DNA from: Ancylobacter crimeensis
GTDB lineage: Bacteria > Pseudomonadota > Alphaproteobacteria > Rhizobiales > Xanthobacteraceae
Assembly: GCF_023016805.1 (NCBI RefSeq)
Contig: NZ_JALKCH010000005.1
Span: 310,001 to 374,000 of the forward strand
Length of the DNA: 64,000 nucleotides
Direction of reading: 5' to 3'
Shown here: positions 1 to 10,800 of the stretch, in pieces
Layout: each line of letters begins with the position of its first letter
Position numbering within the stretch: position 1 is the stretch's first letter
Notes under the pieces: model-generated
Database searches by the model: none
What the model was told of the DNA's origin: nothing
Seen by the model: the letters and a program-made list of their open reading frames with translations, nothing else
Position numbers and translations under genes: made by a program

Positions 1-51
1 GAACTGCTGCGCCGCCGCTCCGAACGCCTGCGCGGCACGATGGTGGCGTGA
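1..51 (+). CDS. C-terminal end of an unidentified protein (partial)
   Basis: An open frame enters from the left edge and stops at TGA 49-51, giving a 16-residue basic tail (ELLRRRSERLRGTMVA). A strong hairpin terminator follows 30 nt later, which supports a real gene end here. Too little is visible to assign a function. Confidence 0.45.
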   Translation, partial: ELLRRRSERLRGTMVA

Positions 52-80
52 CGCGGACCGCTTCGGCAGGCTCGAACGAC

Positions 81-112
81 AAAGGCCCGGAGAGACAGCT
101 CTCCGGGCCTTT
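81..112. terminator. Intrinsic terminator between convergent genes
   Basis: A perfect 14-bp stem (81-94 with 99-112) closes on a 4-nt loop. The stem ends in AAA/TTT, so it can work on both strands. It lies between the gene ending at 51 (+) and the oxidase gene ending at 160 (-) and probably serves both. Confidence 0.85.
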
Positions 113-159
113 GCGTTTTCAGGGGCGGCCGCGAAGGCCCGCTGCCGGCCGAACGTTCC

Positions 160-1455
160 TCAGCGATCCATCTTCTCGCGGAAGCGGTCCCATTTCAGCC
201 GGCTCTTCACCGCCAGCGGCCAGGCGAGATGGCCGAGGATGGGGCGGATCCGGGTCACTGGAAGGTCCAGCGTCTCCGGCCCGCCCCCGGCGGCGCGGCG
301 GGCGAGCATGCGACCGGTGGCGGTCGCCATGGCGACGCCCCGGCCATTATAGCCGAGCCCGATATGGATCCCGACCTCCGGCTCGTGGATGTGGGGCAGG
401 TGGTCCCAGGTCACCGCGACCCGCCCGTTCCAGCGATGGGTCCATTCGAACGCCTTCAGCATCGGAAACAGCTCGACCGCATGCCTGACCAGCGCGCGGT
501 AATCCTCCGGCTGCGTCGCCTCGCGCAGCACCGAGCGGCCGCCCATCAGGAAGCGGCCGGCATCGTCGATGCGATAGTAGGCATAGGTCGAGGACATCTC
601 GTACAGCACCACGCCGCCCGGCATGATGGTGTTGCGCACCTCATCGGACAGGGGCTCGGTGGCGGTGATCGAGGAGAACACCGGGATCACGCTGCGCCGC
701 AGCCCGGGCCAGAGGTCGTCCGAATAGCCGTTGGTGGCGAGGATCACGCGCTTGGCCGTCACCCGTCCGCCGGGGGTGGAGAGGTTCCAGCCCTGCGTGC
801 CGCGAACGAGCTGCGTGACCGGGGTGTCGGTGAAGATCTCGGCGCCGGCGGCGAGCGCGGCGCGGGCGAGGCCGCGGGCATAGCCGAGCGGGTTCACTTG
901 CCCGCCCCGCCGGTCATGGGCGCCGATCCTATAGGCCCCGGTGCCGGTGAGGCGCGCCATCTCCTTCGCATCGGCGAGCACGACATCGGCGCCGCGGGCG
1001 CTCCATTGGCGCTGGAAGTCGCGGATTCCGGCGACCGATTTCGGGGTGATGCCGGCCCGCAGGGTGCCCCCGCGCTTCGCCGCGCAGTCGATGCCGTGGC
1101 GGGCGATGAGGTCGAAGACGAGGGAGGGCGCCTCATGGCCGAGCCGTACCATGCGGCCGCCGAGGTCGGAGCCGAAGCGCTGCTCCAGCTCCTCCGGCTC
1201 CCATTTCAAGCCCGGATTGACCTGCCCGCCATTGCGCCCCGAGGCACCCCAGCCGATCTGGCTTGCCTCCAGCACGATGGTCGCGATGTCGGCCTCGGCA
1301 AGATGCAGCGCGGCGGACAGGCCGGTGAAGCCGGCCCCGATGATGGCGACCTCCACCATGCGGTCGCCGGCGAGCGGCGCGGTCTGAGGGGCGGGAGCCG
1401 CCGTCGCCGCATAGAGCGAACGCGGCATGGGGCGGCGGGCAATGGTTTCGACCAC
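160..1455 (-). CDS. FAD-dependent oxidoreductase, PuuB/DadA-like (DAO family)
   Basis: Predicted flavoprotein of 431 residues that oxidises an amine or amino acid. A Rossmann dinucleotide motif GAGFTGLSAALHLAE lies near residue 40. The GWGASGRNGGQ segment shortly after it is typical of gamma-glutamylputrescine oxidase (PuuB/OrdL) relatives, and a C-terminal GLGYNGRGVAMA motif completes the FAD site. I chose the GTG at 1455 because a GGAG lies 8 nt upstream; an ATG at 1428 lacks a ribosome site. It is the last gene after a GntR regulator and a second FAD oxidase, all leftward, which suggests one catabolic unit for an amino compound such as a polyamine, opine or D-amino acid. The substrate cannot be read from sequence. 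Confidence 0.85.
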   Translation of the reverse strand: MVETIARRPMPRSLYAATAAPAPQTAPLAGDRMVEVAIIGAGFTGLSAALHLAEADIATIVLEASQIGWGASGRNGGQVNPGLKWEPEELEQRFGSDLGGRMVRLGHEAPSLVFDLIARHGIDCAAKRGGTLRAGITPKSVAGIRDFQRQWSARGADVVLADAKEMARLTGTGAYRIGAHDRRGGQVNPLGYARGLARAALAAGAEIFTDTPVTQLVRGTQGWNLSTPGGRVTAKRVILATNGYSDDLWPGLRRSVIPVFSSITATEPLSDEVRNTIMPGGVVLYEMSSTYAYYRIDDAGRFLMGGRSVLREATQPEDYRALVRHAVELFPMLKAFEWTHRWNGRVAVTWDHLPHIHEPEVGIHIGLGYNGRGVAMATATGRMLARRAAGGGPETLDLPVTRIRPILGHLAWPLAVKSRLKWDRFREKMDR

Positions 1456-1547
1456 GGCGGGCACTCCGTTCGAAGGATGTATCGGTTTCCGGCGCCGTCT
1501 CCGGTCAGGGGGGCCGGCCGGAAAGGGCTCCGGATTCACGCAATGCG

Positions 1548-2885
1548 CTAGAGACCCGCGACCGGGCGGGGGCGGCTTCCGTCGAAGAAGCGCGAGAGGC
1601 GGTAGGGGGCGGGGTCGGCGATCGGCCTGCTCCCGGTCAAGAGGTCGGCGACCAGATGGCCGGCGCCCGGCCCGATGCCGAACCCATGGCCGGAGAAGCC
1701 GGTTGCGACGATGAGGCCGGAGATCGTGGTTTTGCCGGTATCGGCCGGCGAGATAACCGGCACCGCATCCGGCGTCGCGTCGATGAAGCCGGCCCAGCAC
1801 TGCGCGATGCGCGCCGTTTCAAAGGCCGGGAAGCGCCGCTTGAGCGCGGCGAAGGCCTGATCGAGATAACCGCGATCCGGCGCCGGATCGAGCACGCGGG
1901 CCTCCTCATAGGGCGACGTCTGGTCGAAGGGGCGGGGCGTCGCCTCGTTCCACTCGGTCACGAAGCGCGGGCCGAGGCGCAGCCGCAGCGAGGACAGCTC
2001 CATCGAGAGCGCGGGCAGGAAGTCGAGGAAGAAGCGGAAGCTGTCGGGCACGATCGGCACGACGTTCACATGCCCGTTGGCGAGGGTGTAGCCGCCATCC
2101 TCGCGTCGGCGGAACGCGAATTCATGGTCCCACAGCGCTGCCGGCGGGCCCTCGATCGGGGTGGTGCGCAGCACGCTGGCGCGCACCTTGAGCTGCGGCA
2201 GGTCGATTCCGACATCCTTGAGGATGCGCCGGGTCCAGGCGCCGCCGGCCACCACGACGTTCGAGGTCGCGATGCGCCCGCGCTCGGTGACCGCGGCGAT
2301 GACGCGCCCGCCTCCGGTCTCGATGCCGCGCACCGCGCAATCGGTGAGGATGACCGCGCCCAGACGGCGCGCGGCCTCCGCGATGGCCGGGGCGGCCTTC
2401 TGCGGTTCGGCTCGCCCGTCCGATGGGCACCACAGTGCCGCTTTCGAAGGCGAGGTGTCGCCGGGCATCCGTGCGGCCATTGCGGCCCCGGATACCATTT
2501 CGGCATGGATGCCGGCGTCGGCCGCTTCCTTTATCCAGTCGGCAAAGCGTTGCTCGGTCGCATCGTCGGCGGCCGAGAACATGATGCCGGTGGTGGTGAA
2601 GCCGGTGGAGGCACTGACGGTCGCGTCCATTCCGCGCCAGAGCCCCAGAGCCTCGCGGATCAGCTCGAATTCCCGAGGGTCTCGCTTGGCCTGCCGGCAC
2701 CAGCCCCAGTTCCGGCTCGATTGTTCGCCGGCAATGTGTCCCTTTTCGCAGAGTACCACCCGCAGCCCGCGCTGGGCGAGATAGAGGGCGCTCGAAGTGC
2801 CGATGATGCCGCCGCCGACAATGACGACATCGGCGGCCGGCGGGCATTCGAGATCGGAGGCGACGGGTACGACTTGCGGTCCCAT
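1548..2885 (-). CDS. FAD-dependent oxidoreductase, DadA-like (DAO family)
   Basis: A 445-residue flavoprotein of the glycine/D-amino-acid oxidase family. The FAD-binding GGGIIGTSSALYLAQRG is at residues 24-40, followed by GEQSSRNWGWCRQ, the loop where many members attach or contact the flavin. A C-terminal GFSGHGFGIGPGAG motif binds FAD. ATG 2885 has an AGGA just upstream; an ATG at 2912 is possible but has no clear site. The gene lies 113 nt after gntR and 92 nt before the PuuB-like oxidase. The two oxidases are not close duplicates (different loop motifs), so they may act on successive intermediates. Substrate unknown. Confidence 0.85.
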   Translation of the reverse strand: MGPQVVPVASDLECPPAADVVIVGGGIIGTSSALYLAQRGLRVVLCEKGHIAGEQSSRNWGWCRQAKRDPREFELIREALGLWRGMDATVSASTGFTTTGIMFSAADDATEQRFADWIKEAADAGIHAEMVSGAAMAARMPGDTSPSKAALWCPSDGRAEPQKAAPAIAEAARRLGAVILTDCAVRGIETGGGRVIAAVTERGRIATSNVVVAGGAWTRRILKDVGIDLPQLKVRASVLRTTPIEGPPAALWDHEFAFRRREDGGYTLANGHVNVVPIVPDSFRFFLDFLPALSMELSSLRLRLGPRFVTEWNEATPRPFDQTSPYEEARVLDPAPDRGYLDQAFAALKRRFPAFETARIAQCWAGFIDATPDAVPVISPADTGKTTISGLIVATGFSGHGFGIGPGAGHLVADLLTGSRPIADPAPYRLSRFFDGSRPRPVAGL

Positions 2886-2998
2886 GGGTTCCTGCTGTGC
2901 ACGCAAAGACATCTGCCGCCGCACGGCGCAGCGGACAGGACGAGCAGAGATCGCAAAAGCGGTGCCAATTATGGCGAACGCCGCCTTTTCGCTGCGGC

Positions 2999-3742
2999 CT
3001 AGGCTTCCAGGGTCATGCGATAGGTGTAGGCGTCGCCGCGGAACAGGCCTTCGACATATTCGATCATGCGCTCCTTCTGGTCGAAGGAACGACGCTTGAT
3101 GAGGAGGCACGGCATGGGGGAGGTGAAGCCGAACACCGCGCTTTCCGCTGCGTTGGGGAAGGCGGCTTCGATGCTCTGCTCGCAATGGCCGAGCGCGGCG
3201 CCGTGGCTGGCGAGGTGGGCATAGACCGAGCCGGAGAGGTCGGCCTGCGCAAGGCTGGGGCAGTATTCGATGTTGTACCAGGCCACCTCACGGGCGAGGG
3301 GGGTGCCATCGCCATAACGCTCCCTCACCAGATGCAGGAACTCGGTTTCCGAGGGAAGCCCGAAGATGGAGGCGATGGAGCGGTCGGTGACCACGGCGCT
3401 CTCCACCACCCGGCTGCTGGCCCTGCGGCCGAGCGCCATCATTTCCTCGGTGAAGCCCTTCAGCCGGTTGATGCCGGACACCGCCGCCGGCTTCTGCACC
3501 ACATAGCCGAGCCGCCCGTGGGCCATGACGAGGCCGCGCCTGCGCAGCGCTGCGTAGACCCGCTGCACCGTGTTGCGGCTCAGCCCCAGCGCGCTGGCGA
3601 GATGGCGTTCCGCCGGCAGGGTATCGCCGGCACCGAGGGTGCCGTCGGCGATCATGGCGGCGACCTGTTCCTCCAGCTGGAGGTAGATCGGCATCGCCGT
3701 GTCGGCGCGCACATTCAACCGGTCGACAAGGGGCAGGGTCAT
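2999..3742 (-). CDS. GntR-family transcriptional regulator (HutC subfamily)
   Basis: A 247-residue regulator. The N-terminal winged helix (residues ~10-75) carries the GntR signature, including IYLQLEEQVAAMIADG, LPAERHLASALGLSR and NTVQRVYAALRRRG. The rest is a UTRA ligand-binding domain of the HutC type. ATG 3742 has AAGG 6 nt upstream, so upstream in-frame starts are not needed. It is the first gene of a leftward set with two FAD oxidases and most likely controls them and itself. A GTCTAGAC palindrome, the core of known HutC-subfamily operators, lies 27 nt before the start. The effector is unknown, probably the oxidase substrate. Confidence 0.92.
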   Translation of the reverse strand: MTLPLVDRLNVRADTAMPIYLQLEEQVAAMIADGTLGAGDTLPAERHLASALGLSRNTVQRVYAALRRRGLVMAHGRLGYVVQKPAAVSGINRLKGFTEEMMALGRRASSRVVESAVVTDRSIASIFGLPSETEFLHLVRERYGDGTPLAREVAWYNIEYCPSLAQADLSGSVYAHLASHGAALGHCEQSIEAAFPNAAESAVFGFTSPMPCLLIKRRSFDQKERMIEYVEGLFRGDAYTYRMTLEA

Positions 3743-3768
3743 ATGGACCTTCGTGGCGACGGCAGCCT

Positions 3769-3776
3769 GTCTAGAC
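3769..3776. promoter_or_regulatory. Candidate HutC-type GntR operator (GTCTAGAC)
   Basis: A perfect 8-bp palindrome lies 27 nt upstream of the gntR start codon. The same core occurs in known sites of HutC-subfamily regulators (the DasR/NagR site core is GGTCTAGACC). A second looser repeat, CGTC-N7-GACG, follows at about 3782. Repression by promoter occlusion is inferred. Confidence 0.45.
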
Positions 3777-4005
3777 GTTCGTCGTATTCGGACGAGACCT
3801 CCGCATATCTTTTGGTCTGAGGACATGCATCATTCGCGCCGTGCGATGGTTTTCACACGCCTTGTCGTCGCGAATGTGGCTTATCTGGGCCGACGGACGG
3901 CGATGCCTCGCCGGCCGCGATCCGGCGCTGGCGCTGGCGAGGCTCGGTGAAGTCATCCGCCCCCGGAGCTTTCCGATCCGTCGATCAGGGTTCGCGCCGG
4001 GTGTT

Positions 4006-4632
4006 CTAGCGCGGCTGGCGCCGCAGCGCGGCGAGCGCGTCGGCGATGCCCTTGAGCGGGATGGTGAGGGTCACCGGCTTGCTGTTGATCGGGGTGAAGG
4101 AAACCGCGGCCTCGGTTGCTGCGCCCAGTTCCCGGGCGAAGCCGGCATCGAACGGGCCGGAGGCCTCGCAGCCGCGGGCATCGCACAGCACATAGTCCAG
4201 CTTGCGCGGCTTGCCGGAACCGAGCGCGATGCTCACGCCCTCCTTGACCATTACGCCGAGCGGGGTGCGCAGGGCGGTGACGGGATTGTTGGCGGCGTCG
4301 TTGCCGATCTCCCAGATCAGCACGTCCTGCCGGCTCTTGGTGTTGGTGATGCGCAGGATGGCCGAGCAGGTGCGCTGCGAGACGGCGCCTACCCTGTCGC
4401 GGCAGGTCGCCGTCCAGTTGCCATAGGTCACCGTCTCGGTGCGCACCGGCGGCGCCTCCTGCGCCGGGGCGGCGGGAGGCGCCGCGGGCTTTTCCGTCGT
4501 GGGCTTGCCCGCCGGCGGCTTTGCCGGGCCGGTCTGGGCGAGCGCCGGCCCGGCGAGGGCGCCGGCGAGAAGGCCGAGCACGAGGGCCGTGGCGCCCGGA
4601 ACGCGGCAGTGGCGGAGTGCGGAGCGGGTCAT
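4006..4632 (-). CDS. Invasion-associated locus B (IalB) family protein
   Basis: A 208-residue secreted protein with a signal peptide of about 32 residues (cleavage after GPALA). A low-complexity Pro/Ala/Lys linker to about residue 65 precedes the IalB domain, which opens with TETVTYGNWTATCRD. Four cysteines in the domain (TATC, RTC, YVLC, RGC) could form two disulphides, as usual in the family. The family was named in Bartonella, but members are common in free-living rhizobia-like bacteria, where the role is not settled; virulence should not be inferred. ATG 4632 has AGGG 9 nt upstream. It lies downstream of the autotransporter in the same direction, with a strong terminator between them. Confidence 0.85.
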   Translation of the reverse strand: MTRSALRHCRVPGATALVLGLLAGALAGPALAQTGPAKPPAGKPTTEKPAAPPAAPAQEAPPVRTETVTYGNWTATCRDRVGAVSQRTCSAILRITNTKSRQDVLIWEIGNDAANNPVTALRTPLGVMVKEGVSIALGSGKPRKLDYVLCDARGCEASGPFDAGFARELGAATEAAVSFTPINSKPVTLTIPLKGIADALAALRRQPR

Positions 4633-4666
4633 GAGGGGCATCCCTGGCAGGAACGGGGGGCGGGAA

Positions 4667-4773
4667 CCGATGCGGCCGGCCGGTCCCGAATGACCGGCGG
4701 CGCCGATGCAACAGGCCGGTCCTGAAGGACCGGCGGGGCCGATGCAAAAGGGCCGGTCCTGAAGGACCGGCCC
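4667..4773. repeat. Three tandem 36-bp units, each with a hairpin
   Basis: CCGATGC recurs at 4667, 4703 and 4739, an exact 36-bp period. Each unit carries an inverted GCCGGTC/GACCGGC pair (4679-4698, 4715-4734, 4750-4773). The unit next to the autotransporter is the most perfect hairpin and the farthest is the most diverged, which looks like duplication of a terminator followed by decay. Confidence 0.85.
4750..4773 (-). terminator. Intrinsic terminator of the autotransporter gene
   Basis: On the minus strand a 10-bp perfect stem GGGCCGGTCC / GGACCGGCCC with a TTCA loop is followed directly by TTTT. It begins about 30 nt after the stop codon at 4802. Two related hairpins follow as possible back-ups. 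Confidence 0.85.
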
Positions 4774-4801
4774 CTGAAAATGTGGAGGACGACAGGCCGT
4801 C

Positions 4802-7800
4802 TCACCACTGATAGCGCACGCCGGCCAGCGCGGTGCCGGAGGTGAAGTCGCCGTTGAACTTGACATTGGCGTTGAGGAAGCCGTTCCAGCCGCTCGTCTT
4901 GGCGAACCAGTTCAGGCTCCCGCCGATCTCGCCATAGGCACCGTCGAAATTGTCGGCGACGGTGAAGGGCGAGCCGAGGGTGTCGATGGTGACGGTGTTA
5001 TCGCCGGCGAATTCGTACCAGAGCCGGCCGGTCGCCGAGGCCTCGACATAGTAGCTCTCGGTCTCGAACAACCGTCCGCCGATCCGCGCGCCGATGCTGC
5101 CGAGCACGCTGTCGCCGTCCTTGAAGAGGACGTTGCTGCCGGCGATGCCGTCGAGGTCGTCGATGCGGGTGTTGACATAGGAGAAGGTCGCCACCGGCTC
5201 GATGAACAGGTTCTCGGTCCAGTTCATGCGGTAGCCGGTGTCGATGGTGACGCCGAGCGAGGTCACGTCGCTCTTGCCGCCGGTGTAGCCGAAGCCGCCG
5301 AGGGAGGGCGCATTGTAGTCGAGGCTCAGGATATCGGCCTTCAGGAGGCCGTCCACGAAGAAGCCGTCCTTGATGTAGGTGGCGTAGACGCCGACCGTGC
5401 CACCCGAATAGTCGCCCGAGGTGCGCGAGCTCTTGAAGTCGAGCGAGGAGGTGACGTAGCCGCCCATCACGCCCAGGATCCAGGTGTCGTTGTCGGTGGT
5501 CCGGCCGAAATCGGCACCGGCGATGAAGCCGTAGGTGTCCTGGTTGTAGGAGGTGTCATAGCCGTAGCTGTTGCCATAGGCGCTGTAGCTGGCGTGGCTG
5601 TCACGCGACATCCAGCTTCCCACCGCCTTGGCCCACACGCCGGGGGTGACGTCCGGGGTCGCCGAGGGAACCGCCTTGGTGACGAGGCCGTGCTCCTTGG
5701 TGACGATGGTCGTGGTCGTCGTCGGCTGCGGATTGAGGAAGTAGGAGCGCAGATCCGCCTGGCGGTTCAGCCAGATGTCGGCGGTCTCGTGCCAGATGGT
5801 CTGCGCGCCGGTGATGAAGGTGGGAAGCTCGTAGGCCTCCTGATCGGGCGCGCTGACGAGGAATTCGCCGACGCCGCCGGTCGAGGTGGCGAAGCTGGCG
5901 AGGTTGTAGATGAACAGGCCCTTGTCGATGACGCCGCCGAAGCGCGAGTCGTAATGGCTCGATGACGGGTCGATCGAGAAGGAATTCGGCGCGATGGAGC
6001 CATTCTCCACCGACACCACGAGGATGCCCTGCGTGTTGTAGGCGCCGGCGCCGGCATTGACGTCGTTGATGACGAGCGAGGTGTGACCGCTCACCGTGGT
6101 GCCGCTGATCGGGTTGCCGCTGGCATCGAGACCGCCCACCACCAGCACGTCGGCGGTGGAGCCGGGGCCGGCGACGAAGGCATCGACCCCCAGCCGGCTG
6201 TTGCCGACCCCGCTGAAGGTGCCGCTGACATAGGTGGTGTCGCGCACCGCGTTGAAGGCGAGCTGGCCCGGCACCTCGTCGATCATGGTGAGGAAGCCGG
6301 CGCCGCTGCCGGAGGGATCGCCGTTCACGAAGCTTTCCAGCGAGAGGAAGCCGGTGGTCTCGGCAATGCCGCCCTGCAGCGCGGTGACGATGCGCCCGGG
6401 ATTGCTCAGCGTGTCGGTACCCGTGCCGAAATCATTGGCACCGGTCACGATCCAGGTGTTGGAGGACAGGTTGGCGAAGCTGTCATTGCCGGCGGAGAGG
6501 TTCACCCGGCCGATGACGGTGCCTTCATTGACGACGCTGGTTCCCCCGCCCGAGGCGGCGATGGCGTATTGCCCCGCCGCGGTGACGAGGCTGGCCGGCG
6601 AGCCGTCATAGCTGTTCGGGGCGATCAGCACGCCGCTGCCGATGGCGATGGAGGCCCCGTCCGTGCTGGCGACGGAGATGACCGAATCCGCCAGATCCTG
6701 GCCGGAGCCGCGGACCTGTGCGCCGCTGGCGATCGTGACGCTTGCGGTGGCGGAGCCGGCGACGCGCACCGCGCTCCCGGTGCCGCTGTTATCGCCGTCG
6801 CCGAGCAGGGTGGTGCCGGAGGTGACGGTGACCGTGGCCGCGCCGGCGCTGGTGACGTTGACCGCGTCATTGGCGGCGGCGACGGTGCTTCCGGTGCCCG
6901 TGGTGACGGCGACATCGCCGCTGGCGCTGTTCACCAGAATGCCGGTGTCGCCCGCGCCGATGACGCTGCCCGCGCCGGTCGCGACCGTGGTGGCGCCGGA
7001 GCCGACGGTGCGCGTCACCGCGATGCCGGTGGTGCCGGCGGTGATGGTGCCGGCGCTGGAGACGGCGACCGTGCCGATCTGGCTGTCGGTGCTGACGAGA
7101 ATGCCGGTGTTGGCGGCGATATCGGACAGCGCGGTGACCGAGACGTCGCCGGTGCCGCCGCCGCTCGTCACCTCGATGCCGGCGGCGCCGGCGGTGATCG
7201 GGCCGGAACTCGCCACGGTGACATTGCCGTCGCCGCTCTTCTGCGCCTCGACGCCCACGATGCCGGCCGTGACCGGCCCACTCTGGGTGATCGAGACGGT
7301 GCCGGTGCCGACATTGCCGGCGAACAGGCCGATCTGATCAGACTGGATGCTGGAGGTGGCAGTCAGCGTGGCATTGCCGGAGCCGTTGCTGAAGGCGCCG
7401 CCGCCGATCACGGGCGCGGTGACGTCGCCGGTGATGGTGGTGGTGGCGTTGCCGGTGCCGGCGGCATAGGCATAGACGCCGAAGGTGCCGCCGCTCGCGA
7501 CCGTGACGGGCCCGTTGCTGGTGACGGTGGCGTCGCCGTCGCTGTTGAGGCCGAGCACGCCGTCCTGCGTGGCGCTGACCGCGCCATTGCTGAGGACGGT
7601 GACGGTGCCGCCGGTGCCGAGCGCGGCGCCGACGATGCCGGTCCCGCCGGTCGCGGTGACCGGGCCGTTGCTGGTGACGCTGACGGTCGCGCCGTCGCCG
7701 GTGACGAAGCCGCCGACGCCGAGCCCTTCGGCGGTGATCGCGCCATTGGTCGTCACGTTCACGCCGACCGTGTTGCCGGTGCCGAGGCCCAGCACGCCCA

Positions 7801-10800
7801 CGCCGTCCGCCGCGGTCACGTCCTGCGTGGTGACGGTGACCGAGCTGTTGTCGCCGGTGACGATACCGCCGACGCCGAGGCCCTGCGCGGTGACGCCGGC
7901 ATTGGTGGCGACGGAGACGGTGTTGCCGGTCGAGCCAATGGCCGCACCGATCACGCCCGGCCCGTCGCTCGCGGTGACGGCGCCGTTGGTGGCGACGGAG
8001 ACCATGTTCGAATCCCCGGTGGCGATGCCGCCGACGCCGAGATACTGCGCGGTGACGGTGTCGTTGGTGGTGACGTTGACGGAGCTGCCGCCGGCACCGA
8101 GCGCGGCGCCGACCACGCCGACGCCATCGCTGACCGTGACCGGGCCGCCGGTGGTGACGTCGATCGCGCTGGCGTCGCCGATATTGATGGCGCCCACGCC
8201 GAGATAGACGGCGTTCACCCCTGCGGTGCGCACCGTGAGGCTGTTGCCGTCGCCGACCCCGAGGGCGGCGACGCCGGGGCCTTCGGTCGCGGTCACCTGG
8301 CCATAGGTGTTGAGCTCGACGGTGTTGCCGTCGCCGATGGCCAGCGCGCCGGCCCCGAGATAGCGGCCGTCCACGGTGCCGCTGCTCTGCATGCGCAGGC
8401 GGTTGCCGTCGCCGATGACGCCGCCGAGGATGCCGATCCCGTCGCTGCCGGTCGCCGACACGTCGGAGGTGAGGTTGATCTGGTTGCCGTCGCCCACCGC
8501 GAGCGCGCCGATGCCGAGCACGGTGCCGTCGGCGACGCGGATGCCGACATTCAGCGTGTTGCCGTCGCCGATCGCCACGCCCGCCGCCGCCGCGCCATTG
8601 GTGGCGGTCTCCGAATCGTGGCCATAGAGGCTCACCTGGTTTCCGTCGCCCACGGCGAGCACACCGGCACCGAGATAATAGCCGGTCACCGCGCCGTCGG
8701 TGATGATGTTGGCGGTGTTGCCGTCGCCGATCAGCGCGCCGGCCACGCCGATGCCGTCGGAGGAGGTGACCGCGCCCTCGGTGGTGACGTTCAGGGTGTC
8801 GCCGCTGCCGATGGTGAGCGCGCCGACGCCGAGATAGCGGCCGGAAATGTCGTCATGGGCATAGATGCCGGTGCCGCTTGCCGAACCCTGCAGGATGGCC
8901 AGCACCCCGACGCCATCGGACGAGGTGACCGTGCCATAGGTCTCGATGCCGAGCCCGCTATTGTCGCCCGTCACCACGCCGACCACGCCGGCATAGCGCC
9001 CGGTGACGTCGCCGGTCTTGATGTCGACGCCGTTGCCGACCGTGCCGAGCGCGCCGCCGAACACGCCGACCCCGTTGGCGGCGTTCGCGACCTCGGCGGT
9101 GACGTCGACCTGGCCGTTGTCGCCGATGCTGAGACCGCCGACGCCGAGCAGGTCTCCATTGGTAGTGGCGTGGCCATGGGCGATGACGGTGTTTCCGTCG
9201 CCCACGCCGAGCGACACGATGCCGAAGCCGTTGGAGGTGACGTCGCCATAGGCGTCGATCACCGCTTCGCTGTTGTCGCCCACGACCAGCGCGCCGATGC
9301 CGAGCACGCCGGCCTCGACATTCGCGCCATGGCTTTCGATATCGACAGAGCCGTTGTCGCCGATCACCGCGCCGACCACGCCCGCGATGTCCGCGGTAAC
9401 GTTGCCGTCCACGGTCATGCCGACGCCGTTGTTGTCGCCGATCGCGATGCCGCCCATGCCGAGCAGCCCGGCGTCGATGGCGCCGCTGGTGCCGACCTGC
9501 ATCTCGTTATTGTCGCCGACCGCGAGCCCGAGCATGCCGACGAACTCGGCGTCGATGGCGGCGGTGTTGCCGACATTCAGCTCCGCCCCGTCGCCGATCA
9601 CCACGCCGCCGACCCCGAGCGCGTCCGCGAAGATGGCGCCGGTGTTCGAGACCCGCACGTCGTAGTCATTGCCATAGGACAGGCCGAGCACGCCGATCTG
9701 CGTCCCGTCGATCGCGCCCGAATTGTCGACCACGATGGTGCTGCCGTCCACGCCGGCATCGCCGATCGCGACACCGGCCACGCCGACCAGGCTGTCGCTG
9801 ATGACGGCGCTGTTGTGGACCTCGACATCGTTGGCGGCCCCGTCCGCGAGGCCGAGCACGCCGACCGCGTAGCCGGTGACGGTGCCTTCGTTGTTTACAT
9901 AGACGTCGGCCGGGCCGTTCGTGTTGTGGTCGCCGATCTTGACCGCGCCGACGCCGAGGAGCGGGAAGGCGCCGCTCGACGAGGTGATGGCGGCGCTGTT
10001 GTCGACGGAGGCATGGCCGTCGCCGATATTCACCGCGATGGCGCCGATCAGGTCGGCGTCGATGCTGCCGGAAGTGGTGGTGCTGGCCGTGCCGGTGCCG
10101 ATGGCGAGCGAACCGGCGCCGATCAGCGGCGGGTCGATGACGCCGTCGAAGTCGACGGACGCATTGCCGTTGTTCATGGCCACGGCACCGATGCCGATCA
10201 GTCCGCCGGAGGCCACCTGGACCGTGCCGGTGGTGCTTACCGTGGTGTCGCCATTTGTGTTGAAGCCGAGCACGCCGCCCTGCGTGCCATAGACGTCGCC
10301 GGTGGTGATGTTCACCGTGCCGCCGAGCCCGGCATTGTCGATCGAGCCGGCCAGCACGCCGAACCCGGCCTCGCCGCGCACATCGGCCTCGGTGGTGTCG
10401 ACATCCACCTGGTTGCCGCCATTGCCGATGGCGAGTGCGATGATGCCGCTGCCGGCGGTGGAGGTGACGCTGCTCTTGCCGCCGAGGGTGTCGCTGGCGG
10501 GCCCGCTGGTGACGCTGACGCTGGTGGCACCGTCGCCGAGCGCCCAGGTGGACGGATCGTTCGGATCGAAATCGGCGGGATTTCCCTCGACGCTGGCGCC
10601 GACCGCGAGGATGCCGGCGCTGCCGCCGCTCACGGTGGCCAGGTTGTCGACCGTCACGCTGGCGCCCGTTCCCGAGCCGAGGACGTTGCCGCCGACGGCG
10701 ATGGCGGAGATGCCGGAGCCCGTCACGCCCGTGACGGAGCCGCCATTGGCCGTCACCGTGCTGGAGGCCGTGGTGTCGATGCCGGCGGCGATCGACTGGA

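Noticed and set aside
4006-4632. Virulence role for the IalB-family protein
   Set aside because: Only family membership supports this. The family is widespread in non-pathogenic alphaproteobacteria, and nothing else in the window suggests pathogenicity.
3841-4725. A plus-strand gene opposite the IalB-family gene
   Set aside because: No ribosome site and a low-complexity Gly/Arg-rich translation; the minus strand has a signal peptide and the IalB domain.
7450-9750. CRISPR-like or tandem DNA repeat array
   Set aside because: The periodic blocks are codons of the beta-helix repeat in an open frame. They lack identical repeats with unique spacers.
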